Source: Mucilaginibacter gossypiicola
GTDB taxonomy: Bacteria > Bacteroidota > Bacteroidia > Sphingobacteriales > Sphingobacteriaceae
Reading direction: 5' to 3'
DNA length: 64,000 nt
NCBI RefSeq assembly: GCF_900110105.1
Contig: NZ_FOCL01000003.1
Coordinates: 124,001-188,000, forward strand
Part shown: positions 1 to 8,354 of the stretch, piece by piece
How positions within the stretch are numbered: position 1 is the first letter of the stretch
Layout: every line of letters begins with the position of its first letter
Notes under the pieces: model-generated
The model's input: only the letters and a program-made list of their open reading frames with translations
What the model was told of the DNA's origin: nothing
Databases searched by the model: none
Made by a program: the position numbers and the translations under genes

Positions 1-202
1 CAAGGGTCTCGCGGGTCATCCAGATCTTCATAAAAACATCTTGAACCACCTCCTCCGCCAATTCAACAGACTGGGTAATGCGTAGGATATGAACACCTAA
101 ACGCTGATGATAAGCCGCAAATAACCTGCGAAAAGCAAATTCATTGCCTTCGGCAACCTGCAAAAGCAGCTCCTTCTCATCTGATTGAGTAAATTCAAAC
201 AT
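1..202 (-). CDS. RNA polymerase sigma factor, ECF type (N-terminal part only)
   Basis: Reverse translation from the ATG at 202 reads MFEFTQSDEKELLLQVAEG and then a region-2-like stretch (AFRRLFAAYHQRLGVHI, then LAEEVVQDVFMKIW). The LAEEVVQDVF segment is the usual core-binding region 2.1/2.2 of ECF sigma factors, in which the D..Q(D)VF motif is typical. The gene continues past base 1, so only about 67 residues are visible and the region-4 promoter-binding part is missing. In Bacteroidota such sigma factors are often paired with FecR-type anti-sigma factors, but the partner would lie outside the window. The family call is firm; the specific function cannot be given. Confidence 0.8.
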   Translation of the reverse strand, partial: MFEFTQSDEKELLLQVAEGNEFAFRRLFAAYHQRLGVHILRITQSVELAEEVVQDVFMKIWMTRETL

Positions 203-375
203 AGGTTAATGTTGGTGCTACAAATATTATAAAAATCACAGTATTTGCAACATATAATTATATCGATGAAACCATCGTATAACTTTAAAGCAATTGAAAT
301 GTTTGAATAAAATATTCAACACCTCTATTCCTTAAAGTTGTTTTAACTATTAAGTATGTATTAAATAAATGGTTA

Positions 376-927
376 TCAATATAATGGCGTTGGTAAACCA
401 TCCAAACTAATCCTGTTTTTCTCCTGTTTATAATTGGCCAATCCTTGCTCGCCTTTCTTTTCCGCCCATTTAATAGCATAATCACGTTCGCCCAAATATT
501 CATAAAGTGGTACGCTGAACCCGCATGAGGTTTGCACCATGTCTATATCGCCTACTATAATTTGCCGTGTAGCCATGTGAATGTCGAAATACCGGGAAAG
601 CGTGTTCCACTCATCGTTACCGGCATCAGGCAAAATACTATAACCCTTACCGTACAGACGCAGGATATTAGGAGGCCCGTCAAAGGCACAGAACATAAAA
701 GTGATGCGCCCGTTTTCGAGCAGGTGGGCGGCAGTTTCGTTTCCGCTCCCTATAATATCCATATAAGCCACGCGGTTGTTGGAAAGAATGCGAAAACTCG
801 CGTTATCTTTTGGCGAAAGATTTACATGCCCACTGGATGTTAGCGGAGCAGTAGCCACAAAAAAGATTTTTTGATGAGCAATAAAATCCTTGTGATGTTC
901 AAGTATCTCATTAAAAAACTTACCCAT
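376..927 (-). CDS. Pyridoxamine 5'-phosphate oxidase family (split-barrel flavin-binding) protein
   Basis: This 183-residue protein has the layout of the PPOX-like split-barrel family: FFVATA near residues 22-27, the HVNLSPK turn at 34-40, YMDIIGSGNET at 55-65 and LYGKG at 91-95. Members bind FMN or F420 and act as small oxidoreductases or stress-linked flavoproteins, usually with unknown substrate. It lacks the PdxH C-terminal signature, and a true PdxH is encoded at 14373-15020, so it is probably not a vitamin B6 enzyme. It is a single-gene unit with a perfect -7 box 26 bases before the ATG. Cytoplasmic; family sure, substrate unknown. Confidence 0.8.
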   Translation of the reverse strand: MGKFFNEILEHHKDFIAHQKIFFVATAPLTSSGHVNLSPKDNASFRILSNNRVAYMDIIGSGNETAAHLLENGRITFMFCAFDGPPNILRLYGKGYSILPDAGNDEWNTLSRYFDIHMATRQIIVGDIDMVQTSCGFSVPLYEYLGERDYAIKWAEKKGEQGLANYKQEKNRISLDGLPTPLY

Positions 928-953
928 AATAAAAGGTTTTGATTAACGGTACT

Positions 954-961
954 CAAATATA
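954..961 (-). promoter_or_regulatory. Promoter -7 box for the PPOX-family gene
   Basis: The minus strand reads TATATTTG, a perfect match to the Bacteroidota -7 consensus TAnnTTTG, with 26 bases between it and the ATG at 927. No clear TTG -33 element was identified. Confidence 0.5.
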
Positions 962-993
962 AGCACAATCGTTTTAGCATTACGAAAATAAAT

Positions 994-1033
994 AGCCTGG
1001 GCCAAAATCATCTCCGGTATTTTGGCCCAGGCT
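994..1033 (-). terminator. Rho-independent terminator after threonine aldolase
   Basis: Perfect 15-base arms (994-1008 and 1019-1033) enclose a 10-base loop. On the minus strand the stem is followed by a T-rich stretch. It starts 6 bases past the ltaE stop codon and separates that gene from the PPOX-family gene. Confidence 0.8.
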
Positions 1034-1038
1034 CTACA

Positions 1039-2052
1039 TTATAAGTCCTTCAATGCCCCTATCGTATACTCCACCTGCTCGGCATGTACATCAAGGTGTG
1101 TTACAAAGCGGATACGATTTTTACCGGTATCACTTGCCTTAATACCCTTTTCAGCAAGTTTAGCAAGTACAGCGGCGGCCGGCTCAACAGTATCAAACAA
1201 TACGATATTGGTTTCAACCGGAACCACATTGCTTACCCATGATAACAAACTGAGTTCTTCGCCCAAAATACGGGCATGTGCATGATCTATTTTCAATCGT
1301 TCAACATGATGGTCAAGCGCGTAGATGCCTGCAGCAGCCAAAAAGCCTGCCTGGCGCATACCGCCACCCAATACCTTACGGATACGGCGTGCATATTTGA
1401 TGGTTTCTTTATCAGCTAATAAAACCGAGCCTACGGGTGCGCCCAATCCTTTTGACAGGCAAACCGAAATACCATTAAAGTATTTTCCATACTCAACCGT
1501 AGCATCGCCGGTGTGGGTGAGCGCGTTAAAGATACGGGCACCATCAAGGTGAAGTTTTAAACCTTTCTCCCGGCACAGGCTGGCAATAGGTTTGATGTTT
1601 TCAAGCGTATAACAACTTCCACCGCCTTTATTAACTGTGTTTTCCAAAACCACCAAACTGGTATGCGGATAATGGATATTTTCGGCATTGATCTCGGGCG
1701 CTATCATTTCGGCTGTAAGGATACCGCGATAACCATCCAGCAACCTGGTTGACACCGCCGAATTAAAGGCAATGCCCCCACCCTCATACCTGTAAACATG
1801 CGCAGTTTGGTCGGCAATGAGTTCATCAAGCGGTTGTGTAAAACATTTGATAGCTATCTGGTTGGTCATGGTGCCTGATGGGCAAAATATAGCCGATTCC
1901 ATACCAAACATCGCGGCGGCTTTAGCTTCAAGGGCATTGATCGTTTCGTCCTCGCTAAAAACATCATCTCCTACTTTGGCGCTCCACATAGCCTCCAGCA
2001 TACCGGGAGTTGGCTTGGTCACAGTATCGCTTCGTAAATCAACAGTCGTCAT
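1039..2052 (-). CDS. ltaE: Low-specificity L-threonine aldolase
   Basis: PLP enzyme that cleaves L-threonine or L-allo-threonine to glycine and acetaldehyde; also a route to glycine. The 337 residues match the family length. Visible marks: N-terminal VDLRSDTVTKPT (residues 4-15), PLP-stacking His85 in DQTAHVY, the HLDGARIFNA motif (Asp170, Arg173), and Schiff-base Lys201 in CLSKGLGAPVGS. Cytoplasmic, expected tetramer. It is a single gene ending at a strong hairpin (994-1033); the divergent neighbour at 2102 starts 49 bases away, so the two share a short promoter region. A beta-eliminating lyase of the same fold is the only real alternative; the motif set favours aldolase. Confidence 0.92.
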   Translation of the reverse strand: MTTVDLRSDTVTKPTPGMLEAMWSAKVGDDVFSEDETINALEAKAAAMFGMESAIFCPSGTMTNQIAIKCFTQPLDELIADQTAHVYRYEGGGIAFNSAVSTRLLDGYRGILTAEMIAPEINAENIHYPHTSLVVLENTVNKGGGSCYTLENIKPIASLCREKGLKLHLDGARIFNALTHTGDATVEYGKYFNGISVCLSKGLGAPVGSVLLADKETIKYARRIRKVLGGGMRQAGFLAAAGIYALDHHVERLKIDHAHARILGEELSLLSWVSNVVPVETNIVLFDTVEPAAAVLAKLAEKGIKASDTGKNRIRFVTHLDVHAEQVEYTIGALKDL

Positions 2053-2101
2053 ATTAAATTTATAAATTTTGCGTTCTTTGTATCAGTATTCTGAACATGT
2101 T

Positions 2102-2785
2102 ATGCGCTCAATTTTAATCATTTTATTTTTCATGCTGTGTTTTGTATCAGCAAAATCGCAAAAATGGCAACAAGGTAGCTTTACCGATATAAAGGGCAAC
2201 CGCGAAACCGGGCTGATCCGCACCAATCCTTCGGGAAAAGGGCCTATTAAAGGTGAAGGTTTTATAGAGTTTAAGGACAACGAAAAGACTAATCCATATA
2301 AATTAAGCGCCAGCGATTTAAGATCGTTTGTTGTTGGACAGGATAGTTTTGTTGTGGCACACGCCCCTGCAAACGAATCATGGGCCAAAGAAGAAACCGA
2401 TTTCGTAAAAGTAGTGCTTGACGAGCCCGTGAAGCTATTTATGGCTAAAGGAGGCAAAGGCGGCGGTGGCAGCGGCTTCGGCATTACACCCGGGATAGCA
2501 GCAGGCTACGGCACCGGCGGTTATGGCGGGGGAATTGGTGGCGGCATAGGTATTAACCTTGGCGGCGGCGGCGGTCGGGGTGGCAGCTTAAAAACAACAT
2601 ACTATTATGGCGAAACCACCGCCGGCATGAAACGCCTTACCGACGAAAACTTTGAAGATATCATGAGTGATATCATGGGCGATGAACCGGACCTGGTTGA
2701 TCAAATCCATGAACATAAATTTAACCTTAAGAGTATTGATAAGCTCATTGCTAAATTTGATGAGCTGCAAAAAGCAAGACAGTAG
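2102..2785 (+). CDS. Secreted glycine-rich protein of unknown function
   Basis: I do not recognise a named family. From the ATG at 2102 the protein has 227 residues and opens with a signal peptide (MRSILIILFFMLCFVSAKSQ); the in-frame upstream start at 2069 would put 11 residues before it and is unlikely. The first third has a KWQQGSFTDIKGNRETGLI pattern seen in Bacteroidota envelope proteins of unknown role. Residues about 118-168 are very glycine-rich (GGKGGGGSGFGITPG and following), then a charged C-terminal segment that may be helical. The glycine tract has GGC-rich codons and higher GC than its surroundings. Likely periplasmic or cell-surface. Confidence 0.6.
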   Translation: MRSILIILFFMLCFVSAKSQKWQQGSFTDIKGNRETGLIRTNPSGKGPIKGEGFIEFKDNEKTNPYKLSASDLRSFVVGQDSFVVAHAPANESWAKEETDFVKVVLDEPVKLFMAKGGKGGGGSGFGITPGIAAGYGTGGYGGGIGGGIGINLGGGGGRGGSLKTTYYYGETTAGMKRLTDENFEDIMSDIMGDEPDLVDQIHEHKFNLKSIDKLIAKFDELQKARQ

Positions 2786-2801
2786 AAAATTAATACCTTA
2801 A

Positions 2802-2834
2802 AGACTTACGAAGTTTTTGAAACTTCGTAAGTCT
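2802..2834. repeat. Perfect 15-bp inverted repeat in a gene-free stretch (2786-3132)
   Basis: AGACTTACGAAGTTT (2802-2816) and its exact complement (2820-2834) are separated by TTG. It lies 17 bases after the stop of the glycine-rich gene and probably acts as its terminator, though no T tract follows. The rest of the 347-base gap is AT-rich from 2990 on and should hold the promoter of the fasciclin gene; I see no ORF in it. Confidence 0.7.
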
Positions 2835-3132
2835 GGGTTCTCTCCCGCCCCTCTCTGGTATCCGCTACCATTCCTAACGTAAAACCTTTTCTTTTTTCGC
2901 AGTTTAACCTCGCCTTAGGTTTTAAAACGCGCCGCAAAACGCGTCCACTCCTCTTTTTTCTTCCCTGAACGTCACGCGTTTACCCACAAATGTTAATTAA
3001 TTAAAAACCATTTAGTGTAATTACAAGTTATTAAACTATAGTAATTAACCAAATAAATAACTTTTAATTAATTATATCGACATAAACGACTACTCATTAC
3101 ATTTTAATTCACTAACAAAAACAGAAAGAAAG

Positions 3133-3723
3133 ATGAACATGAAAAAGTCAGTTTTAATAGCCGTTGCTTCGTTAGCTATCGGATTTTTCTCCACCCAGAC
3201 GATGGCTCAGACTCAGGATACGACCAAAAAGGACACTGCTAAAACAACTGCTGCTCCTGCTGCCACTTCAACCGCTGCCGCATCAAATGATGTAGTTGGC
3301 GTGATGGCAACTTCGACAAATTACGCGCCCATGGCGCTTGCAATAAAATCAGCTCAGCTTGAGCCTACTTTGCAGGCACCAGGCCCGTTCACCATATTTG
3401 CACCAAATGATGTTGCTTTTAGCAAATTGCCCAAAGCACAATTTGATGCCCTGATGAAAGATCCGGCTAAATTTGCCCCGATACTGAAATACCACGTAGT
3501 TGCTGGTAAATACACTAAAGCCGATATCATTAAGGCCTTAGGTGCAGGTAAAGGTAAAGCCGACCTGAAAACCATCGACGGACAAACATTGCATTTATCT
3601 GTAAACGATAAAAGCAACCTGCAGATCGTGGATGCCAAGGGCGCCGCAGTATTGGTGACGTCGTTTGACACCGAAGCGAGTAACGGTGTTATACACGGCG
3701 TTAATGGTATCATGACACCTTAA
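3133..3723 (+). CDS. Secreted fasciclin (FAS1) domain protein
   Basis: 196 residues: signal peptide (MNMKKSVLIAVASLAIGFFSTQTMA, cleavage after TMA), a short Thr/Ala/Lys linker (residues 27-50), then one FAS1 domain to the C-terminus. The domain shows the APGPFTIFAPNDVAFSKLP motif (H1 box) and the closing DTEASNGVIHGVNGIM (H2 box). FAS1 proteins mediate adhesion or surface interactions; in Bacteroidota they are common secreted proteins. Two ATGs (3133 and 3139) are possible; both give the same mature protein. Monocistronic, ended by the hairpin at 3757-3785. Confidence 0.9.
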   Translation: MNMKKSVLIAVASLAIGFFSTQTMAQTQDTTKKDTAKTTAAPAATSTAAASNDVVGVMATSTNYAPMALAIKSAQLEPTLQAPGPFTIFAPNDVAFSKLPKAQFDALMKDPAKFAPILKYHVVAGKYTKADIIKALGAGKGKADLKTIDGQTLHLSVNDKSNLQIVDAKGAAVLVTSFDTEASNGVIHGVNGIMTP

Positions 3724-3756
3724 TCACAAAATACTTTGTTTAATTTTAAATCCATG

Positions 3757-3785
3757 AAAAACCCGGCTTTACAGGCCGGGTTTTT
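3757..3785. terminator. Bidirectional rho-independent terminator
   Basis: AAAAACCCGGC / GCCGGGTTTTT arms (3757-3767, 3775-3785) with a 7-base loop. T tracts exist on both strands, so it can serve both the fasciclin gene and the convergent GNAT gene, whose stop lies 4 bases away. Confidence 0.85.
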
Positions 3786-3788
3786 CGT

Positions 3789-4337
3789 TTAAGATAAGTT
3801 TTTTAAATAATGTCCTTTAACTAACCTAAACTCAAAATATTTGCTTCCGGTTTCCTCATCGGTAAAATCTCCGGTAAGCGAAAAGCCTTTCTTCTTTAAT
3901 AAGCTATGCGAACTTTTATTGGCCTGTTGAGGGCACGCGGTTACTAACTCAAAACCTAGTTTATTAAAGCCGGCTTCCAAAACTGTAGAAACAGCTTCCC
4001 GCATATAGCCCCGTCCCTGGTAGGCAGGGTGAAGCTCATACCCTATTTCGGCCTTTTTATCAGCAGGGTTGAGGTTCCAGTAGCAGATGGTTCCTATGAG
4101 TTCGGGCTTGTTCTTTAGCGTTATTCCCCAGTAGAAACCGTTGCCGCCGCTCACAATTTCCCCTATCTTATTAATAAATGATAAGGCCTGCTCAATTGTA
4201 GTGTCGCTGGGGCGGTCAAGATATTTGTTCACCTCCGCATTTGATCGGAGCGCCATTATTTGCAGAGCATCACTTTCAAGTAACCCGCGTAAATTCAAGC
4301 GATCGGTAACAAGCGTTGGCATTTCCGGAGTATTCAT
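3789..4337 (-). CDS. GNAT family N-acetyltransferase (RimJ/RimL-like)
   Basis: 182 residues with the ribosomal-protein-acetyltransferase type of GNAT fold: TDRLNLRGLLESDA at 11-24, EIGYELHPAYQGRGYMREA at 97-115 with the acetyl-CoA pyrophosphate loop Q107-G-R-G110, and a C-terminal NKSSHSLLKKKGF segment at 130-142. It probably acetylates a protein N-terminus or small amine; the substrate cannot be told. The start lies 2 bases after the stop of the upstream membrane-protein gene, so the two are one operon. Confidence 0.88.
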   Translation of the reverse strand: MNTPEMPTLVTDRLNLRGLLESDALQIMALRSNAEVNKYLDRPSDTTIEQALSFINKIGEIVSGGNGFYWGITLKNKPELIGTICYWNLNPADKKAEIGYELHPAYQGRGYMREAVSTVLEAGFNKLGFELVTACPQQANKSSHSLLKKKGFSLTGDFTDEETGSKYFEFRLVKGHYLKNLS

Positions 4338-4339
4338 AG

Positions 4340-4825
4340 CTAAGCGATTTTTTTATTTTCCCTGTCGGCAATAAATACAACAGGTAAGCCTACACAAATT
4401 ACCAGCGTTAACATCCCTACTATAATGGTGCTTACCGGGATATGATATCCCGGCTTCATGGTTATTTTGCTTAAAGGCACTACACCTAAATTCATAATAA
4501 GCCATGCCGCTATGCCGTAAATAATGCCTACGAAATATTTATTGCGCAATCCATTATAAAAGAAAGGGTAAAGCAGAAAGAACACCGCACTGAACAGAAA
4601 AGCAATCACATAGTGAAAAATTACCCCGGCAACTATAATTTCAGCCCCTCCCGCAAAAGCTGCCGGACCGAAGGCACCGCTGGCAATAAATTTAAAAATA
4701 ACGCCAGGATTTACTTTATAATTCATGATCATGGCTGCAAGGCCATCGAGCGTACCCGTTATAAACCCAGCGAACAGGATATTGACAAGTTTACTTTTCT
4801 TCTTCGGGTTTACTTTTTTTAACAT
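4340..4825 (-). CDS. Multi-pass membrane protein of unknown function
   Basis: From the ATG at 4825: 161 residues, a basic N-terminus (MLKKVNPKKKSK) and about four to five hydrophobic segments (roughly 12-33, 45-84, 93-112, 127-150). No catalytic motif is visible. A TTG at 4843 is in frame, but it lies inside the TATGTTTG promoter box at 4841-4848 and so cannot be in the mRNA; the ATG is therefore the start. It is the first gene of a two-gene operon with the GNAT protein. I do not recognise a characterised family. Confidence 0.7.
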   Translation of the reverse strand: MLKKVNPKKKSKLVNILFAGFITGTLDGLAAMIMNYKVNPGVIFKFIASGAFGPAAFAGGAEIIVAGVIFHYVIAFLFSAVFFLLYPFFYNGLRNKYFVGIIYGIAAWLIMNLGVVPLSKITMKPGYHIPVSTIIVGMLTLVICVGLPVVFIADRENKKIA

Positions 4826-4840
4826 GGCAGAAATTTTATC

Positions 4841-4848
4841 CAAACATA
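4841..4848 (-). promoter_or_regulatory. Promoter -7 box for the membrane protein/GNAT operon
   Basis: TATGTTTG on the minus strand is a perfect TAnnTTTG. Its last three bases form an in-frame TTG codon, so the box decides against the longer start for the downstream gene. Confidence 0.5.
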
Positions 4849-4925
4849 AAGTTATTGTTTAAAAAGCGCCTTCTGTAATGAACTTTTTATGCAGCCGATA
4901 ACATGACATTGCTTATTTTAGCTAC

Positions 4926-5564
4926 ATGCACGATGCTTTCAATATCGAAATACCTAAACTATTTGGTAGTGACCTTTACAGGAAAATTGTGATAAGCAAA
5001 GAAGGTGTAGCTGTTGAAAGCTCGCACAACGAAACCCCTCTGTTTATTTATTCTAATGAACTCGCAGCTTTCAGGTACGGAATGAAATTTATTACAGGTT
5101 ATGCATTCACTATTGGCCGCCATTACTTTATTGAGATTAAAACCGAACATCAAAAAACCATCGTCATAAAATTCAGCAGCTACTATGGGTTCCGTAAAAA
5201 GGTTTACAGAAAGGCCTGGAGGGATATAGTGAATAACCTATGGAACCATTATTTCGTGCATCATTATCTTAGCTATTATAACCGGCATAAAAACGGTGAA
5301 AACTTTGAGTGTTTTGGAATAACATTTCAGGGCAATGGCATTAGTTGGGATAATAAAGGTTTATTGCCATATACCGAAATAGGCCTCAGCAATTATGTTA
5401 ACTATTTCATGGTTTATAACAAAAAAAATAAAAGCCAGCAAAAAAGCTACAATTTCATGCACGATTGGAACGCACTTGTCTTGCAATCCCTTTTAAAAAC
5501 ACTTGTAAAAGAGCACCAGGCTACCGGAAACGAAAACTACTTCAGATATTCATCCATAAAATAA
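4926..5564 (+). CDS. Hypothetical soluble protein, 212 residues
   Basis: No recognisable family. It lacks a signal peptide or membrane helix and is rich in Tyr, Phe and Asn. Two similar halves may exist: GVAVESSHNETPLFIYSNELAAFRYG (about 27-52) and GNGISWDNKGLLPYTEIGLSNYVNYF (about 138-163), each with a strand-turn-strand pattern that recalls PH-like repeats; this is only a guess. A near-consensus -7 box (TATTTTAG, 4914-4921) lies 4 bases before the ATG, suggesting a leaderless mRNA. The 3' end overlaps the convergent esterase gene by 28 bases. Confidence 0.65.
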   Translation: MHDAFNIEIPKLFGSDLYRKIVISKEGVAVESSHNETPLFIYSNELAAFRYGMKFITGYAFTIGRHYFIEIKTEHQKTIVIKFSSYYGFRKKVYRKAWRDIVNNLWNHYFVHHYLSYYNRHKNGENFECFGITFQGNGISWDNKGLLPYTEIGLSNYVNYFMVYNKKNKSQQKSYNFMHDWNALVLQSLLKTLVKEHQATGNENYFRYSSIK

Positions 5565-6445
5565 AACACCCTTTTCCTGATATCTTCAGCATCAAACATT
5601 ACCCCGTAGTGAGGTGCATTAGGTACAATGATAAGTTCATTTTTAACTCCCGCAAGTTTAAGGTATGAACTTAGCAAAACCGATTGCGTGTAATTGACCG
5701 ATTCGTCCTTTTCGCCCTGAACAATGAGAAATGGCGGATCGTTTTTATCAACATAGGTAACCGGGCTGGCTATATTAGCCAGATCGGGCCTATCAATTGC
5801 ATAAGCGCCAAGGAGCAGGTTAACCGGACTTTTAGGATCGTTAACATCCGTACCTTTAAGTGACAGGAAATTTGACGGCCCGTAAAAATCAAGCGCCAGT
5901 TTTATTTTAAAATGGGGCTTGTTTCCGTTGGGATAAAACTCCTTAACATTATTGTTATTGGATAAAGTCAGTAACGATGCCAAATGCCCTCCGGCCGAAA
6001 AGCCAATCACCCCAAACTTATCCCTGTTAAGCTTATATTTTGAAGCGTTTTGATACAGAAACTCAATGGCTTGGTTACAATCCTGGATCTGTGCCGGAAA
6101 TGGAGCGGTAGTGCTCCAGCGGTAATCAATTGAAGCAACTGCATAACCGTTGTCAATAAAACCCTGAACTGTTTTCTGCATATACCCCATATCAGCATAC
6201 TTATCGTTCAGCATCCAGGCGCCACCATGGATCCAGATAATAACCGGGTAACTATCTTTTGCCGTTGGCGGCAGGTAGATATCCAGCAGGTGCTTTTTTA
6301 AAGTATCACCTGCATAGTTTATATCTCCGTACAATATAGTACCCTTTGGGAAAAATGGTTGTTTGGGGCTCGATGTTTGTGCATGGATTGATACAGATAA
6401 AGCACTGATCAGGACGACCAGCAAGGTATTGGTTATCTTTTTCAT
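5537..6445 (-). CDS. Secreted alpha/beta hydrolase (carboxylesterase, BD-FAE-like)
   Basis: 302 residues with a signal peptide (MKKITNTLLVVLISALSVSIHAQ). Esterase hallmarks: oxyanion-hole HGGAW at 73-77, nucleophile elbow GFSAGGH with Ser150, then Asp247 (GEKDESV) and His279 (NAPHYG) completing the triad. The HGGAW/GFSAGGH pair places it with the bacterial esterases that remove acetyl or feruloyl groups from plant polysaccharides or act on small esters. Exported to periplasm or outside. Single gene; TATCTTTA at 6461-6468 is a one-mismatch -7 box. Its 3' end overlaps the convergent hypothetical gene. Confidence 0.88.
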   Translation of the reverse strand: MKKITNTLLVVLISALSVSIHAQTSSPKQPFFPKGTILYGDINYAGDTLKKHLLDIYLPPTAKDSYPVIIWIHGGAWMLNDKYADMGYMQKTVQGFIDNGYAVASIDYRWSTTAPFPAQIQDCNQAIEFLYQNASKYKLNRDKFGVIGFSAGGHLASLLTLSNNNNVKEFYPNGNKPHFKIKLALDFYGPSNFLSLKGTDVNDPKSPVNLLLGAYAIDRPDLANIASPVTYVDKNDPPFLIVQGEKDESVNYTQSVLLSSYLKLAGVKNELIIVPNAPHYGVMFDAEDIRKRVFYFMDEYLK

Positions 6446-6492
6446 AATTGGTTAATTGCTTAAAGATAACGTATATCTGTAAAACTCGACAA

Positions 6493-6945
6493 CTAAATCC
6501 CTACCGAAAAATACAATACCCAGGCTATAAACCACAATTGTAAAGGAATACGAAACCACAGATAGCTTGTGCCGCTACCATCATAAGTAGCCTTTTCAAA
6601 ATTTACACGCTTAATAGCAGCATTGATATTAACAGGCAGCATTACTACAAACATGATAAGTAAAATGATCCCTGCAATATGCCTTGTGGAATTGATGATA
6701 AGTAACGGCCCAAGTATAATTTCCATCACTCCGGTTAAGTAAACCAAAGCGCCTTTAAATGGAATAAATGCAGGCATCATCATGACCATGCCTTTGGTAA
6801 ACATAAAATGCCCTAATGATGCAAACCAAAGCATCAGCATCATGGCTATGTTGCCACTTAGTATGATATTCCATTCATCAACAAAGAGACGCGAAATAAC
6901 AATCGTAAGCATAAAACTTATGATGAGAACGAGCAGGACTTTCAT
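6493..6945 (-). CDS. DoxX-like small membrane protein
   Basis: 150 residues, four predicted membrane helices (about 3-20, 32-50, 64-103 as one or two, 130-149). The stretch FIPFKGALVYLTGVMEIILG (61-80) is the conserved heart of the DoxX-like family. Family members are membrane proteins of debated function, linked in places to quinone or sulfur-compound oxidation. It lies 36 bases after the MafI-like gene in the nuoA-nuoB operon direction, so it is probably co-transcribed with complex I subunits. Confidence 0.75.
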   Translation of the reverse strand: MKVLLVLIISFMLTIVISRLFVDEWNIILSGNIAMMLMLWFASLGHFMFTKGMVMMMPAFIPFKGALVYLTGVMEIILGPLLIINSTRHIAGIILLIMFVVMLPVNINAAIKRVNFEKATYDGSGTSYLWFRIPLQLWFIAWVLYFSVGI

Positions 6946-6981
6946 AAGGATTAAATAAGGATATTAAAATTAAGGTACCTC

Positions 6982-7257
6982 CTAATTTATTAAAGGAAGC
7001 AAAAAATCATATTCATCAGTTGGTAATTTTAACTCGTTTGCAATATCAGTTACAAGGGAATAAAACGCTTTGTTTATCGCAACATCATATTCATGGATTT
7101 GGGTTATCACACAGTCAAAGCTTAACCCCAATTCGTTATATTCAAGATACTCTTTGGCGTTAGTTATATCCCTTTCATTTAAACCTAACTGCTCAGCCAA
7201 ATTTATCAGTGTCAATATCCGGCTTTTTATTTTTCTTTCTTTTCGCCAGCCAAACAT
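6982..7257 (-). CDS. MafI-like immunity-type small protein
   Basis: 91 residues, all helical in appearance, acidic and Leu-rich. The pattern RILTLINLAEQLGL (13-26), ITNAKEYLEYNELGLSFDCV (31-50), ITQIHEYDVAINKAFYSLV (51-69) and DEYDFLLPLIN at the end resembles MafI-type immunity proteins that protect against polymorphic toxins. No toxin gene is adjacent, so it would be an orphan. It sits 10 bases after nuoB. Recognition is from pattern memory only; a housekeeping helical protein with the same shape cannot be excluded. Confidence 0.55.
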   Translation of the reverse strand: MFGWRKERKIKSRILTLINLAEQLGLNERDITNAKEYLEYNELGLSFDCVITQIHEYDVAINKAFYSLVTDIANELKLPTDEYDFLLPLIN

Positions 7258-7267
7258 AACAGTGCTA

Positions 7268-7750
7268 TTAAGTCTTTATCAACTGCTCCCCTTCAATCTT
7301 CTTCTGTAATTCTAAAATAGCTCCTATGAGCGCTTCGGGGCGCGGCGGGCAACCCTGTACATACACATCAACCGGAATTACCCTGTCAACGCCTTTTACA
7401 ACGTGGTAACCATGCTGCCAGTACGGGCCGCCGCAGTTGGAGCATGACCCCATCGAGATCACGTATTTAGGATCGGGCATTTGCTCGTACAGTCGCTTAA
7501 TGCGTTCGGCCATTTTAAAAGTAACCGTACCTGCAATAATGATCACATCGGCCTGACGGGCAGACGGACGTGGGAAAACACCAAAGCGGTCGAGATCATA
7601 GGTAGAAGCCATAGAACCCATCATTTCAATGGCGCAGCAGGCTATGCCAAAGCTGAGCGGCCATAAAGATGATAAACGAGCCCAATTGAGCAGATCGTTC
7701 ATTTTGGTTATCACTACACCACCATTCTCGCTTGTTATATCGTTACTCAT
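7268..7750 (-). CDS. nuoB: NADH-quinone oxidoreductase subunit B
   Basis: 160 residues, typical for NuoB, the complex I subunit that holds iron-sulfur cluster N2 next to the quinone site. The cluster ligands are all present: Cys38-Cys39 ([10 protein letters not shown]), Cys103 ([11 protein letters not shown]) and Cys134 ([10 protein letters not shown]). Peripheral arm, inner face of the cytoplasmic membrane. The start overlaps the end of nuoA by 8 bases, as in many nuo operons. What follows is not nuoC but a MafI-like and a DoxX-like gene; nuoC and nuoD are 7-9 kb away on the other strand. Confidence 0.96.
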   Translation of the reverse strand: MSNDITSENGGVVITKMNDLLNWARLSSLWPLSFGIACCAIEMMGSMASTYDLDRFGVFPRPSARQADVIIIAGTVTFKMAERIKRLYEQMPDPKYVISMGSCSNCGGPYWQHGYHVVKGVDRVIPVDVYVQGCPPRPEALIGAILELQKKIEGEQLIKT

Positions 7751-8354
7751 TTGCAGGCTTTTTAAAGGTTGGTTTAAACATAGGTTTGCGGGCAGGCTCT
7801 GTTGACGGAGTGGCAGTAGCAGCGGCAGTTGCTGCAGTTGTTATTACCGTATCAACATTAAAAGCCTTTACCGTAAAGCGGCCTTGTTCCTGGTTTAATT
7901 GTTCATAAAGCGATGAGGGGATATGCACATCGGTATGCGGTACAACCGGGGTTGGTTTTATCCAGTCCAGGTCGCCTTTACGCCAAACGTATATTAAACC
8001 GATAATCAGGATGCCCAAAAACACAAACATCTCGGCAAGTGAAAGCCAGCCCCAGCGTGTATCCTGCGCCGCAATTTCATGGCTGCCAAACACCGTTGCC
8101 CATGGAAAAATAAATACCATCTCCACATCAAACAGCAGGAAAACCAGTGCTATAACATAAAAACGCGGATTAAAGGGCAACCAGGCATTACCGGTTGGTT
8201 CTTCGCCACATTCGTACGAGCTTAGCTTCTCGGCATTGGGATTATTGGGCGCTAAAAGTCTGTTGATAAAAAATATCACACACACCATTATTATCCCCGT
8301 AATAATAAAGATGAGTATCTTTCCAAATTCTGATATTTGCGAAACATCCGTCAT
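7743..8354 (-). CDS. nuoA: NADH-quinone oxidoreductase subunit A with long C-terminal tail
   Basis: Complex I membrane subunit next to the quinone channel. Three helices (about 11-33, 65-88, 103-125) and the conserved loop [14 protein letters not shown] (45-58) identify it. At 203 residues it is some 60-80 longer than usual: residues 132-203 form a Pro/Ala/Thr/Lys-rich tail ([13 protein letters not shown], then [14 protein letters not shown]). Starting at the ATG at 8354 leaves the first helix intact; a longer frame to 8495 would run antisense through the divergent flavoprotein gene and has no family support. A perfect -7 box (8360-8367) is 5 bases upstream, so the mRNA is probably leaderless. 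Confidence 0.93.
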   Translation of the reverse strand: MTDVSQISEFGKILIFIITGIIMVCVIFFINRLLAPNNPNAEKLSSYECGEEPTGNAWLPFNPRFYVIALVFLLFDVEMVFIFPWATVFGSHEIAAQDTRWGWLSLAEMFVFLGILIIGLIYVWRKGDLDWIKPTPVVPHTDVHIPSSLYEQLNQEQGRFTVKAFNVDTVITTAATAAATATPSTEPARKPMFKPTFKKPANE

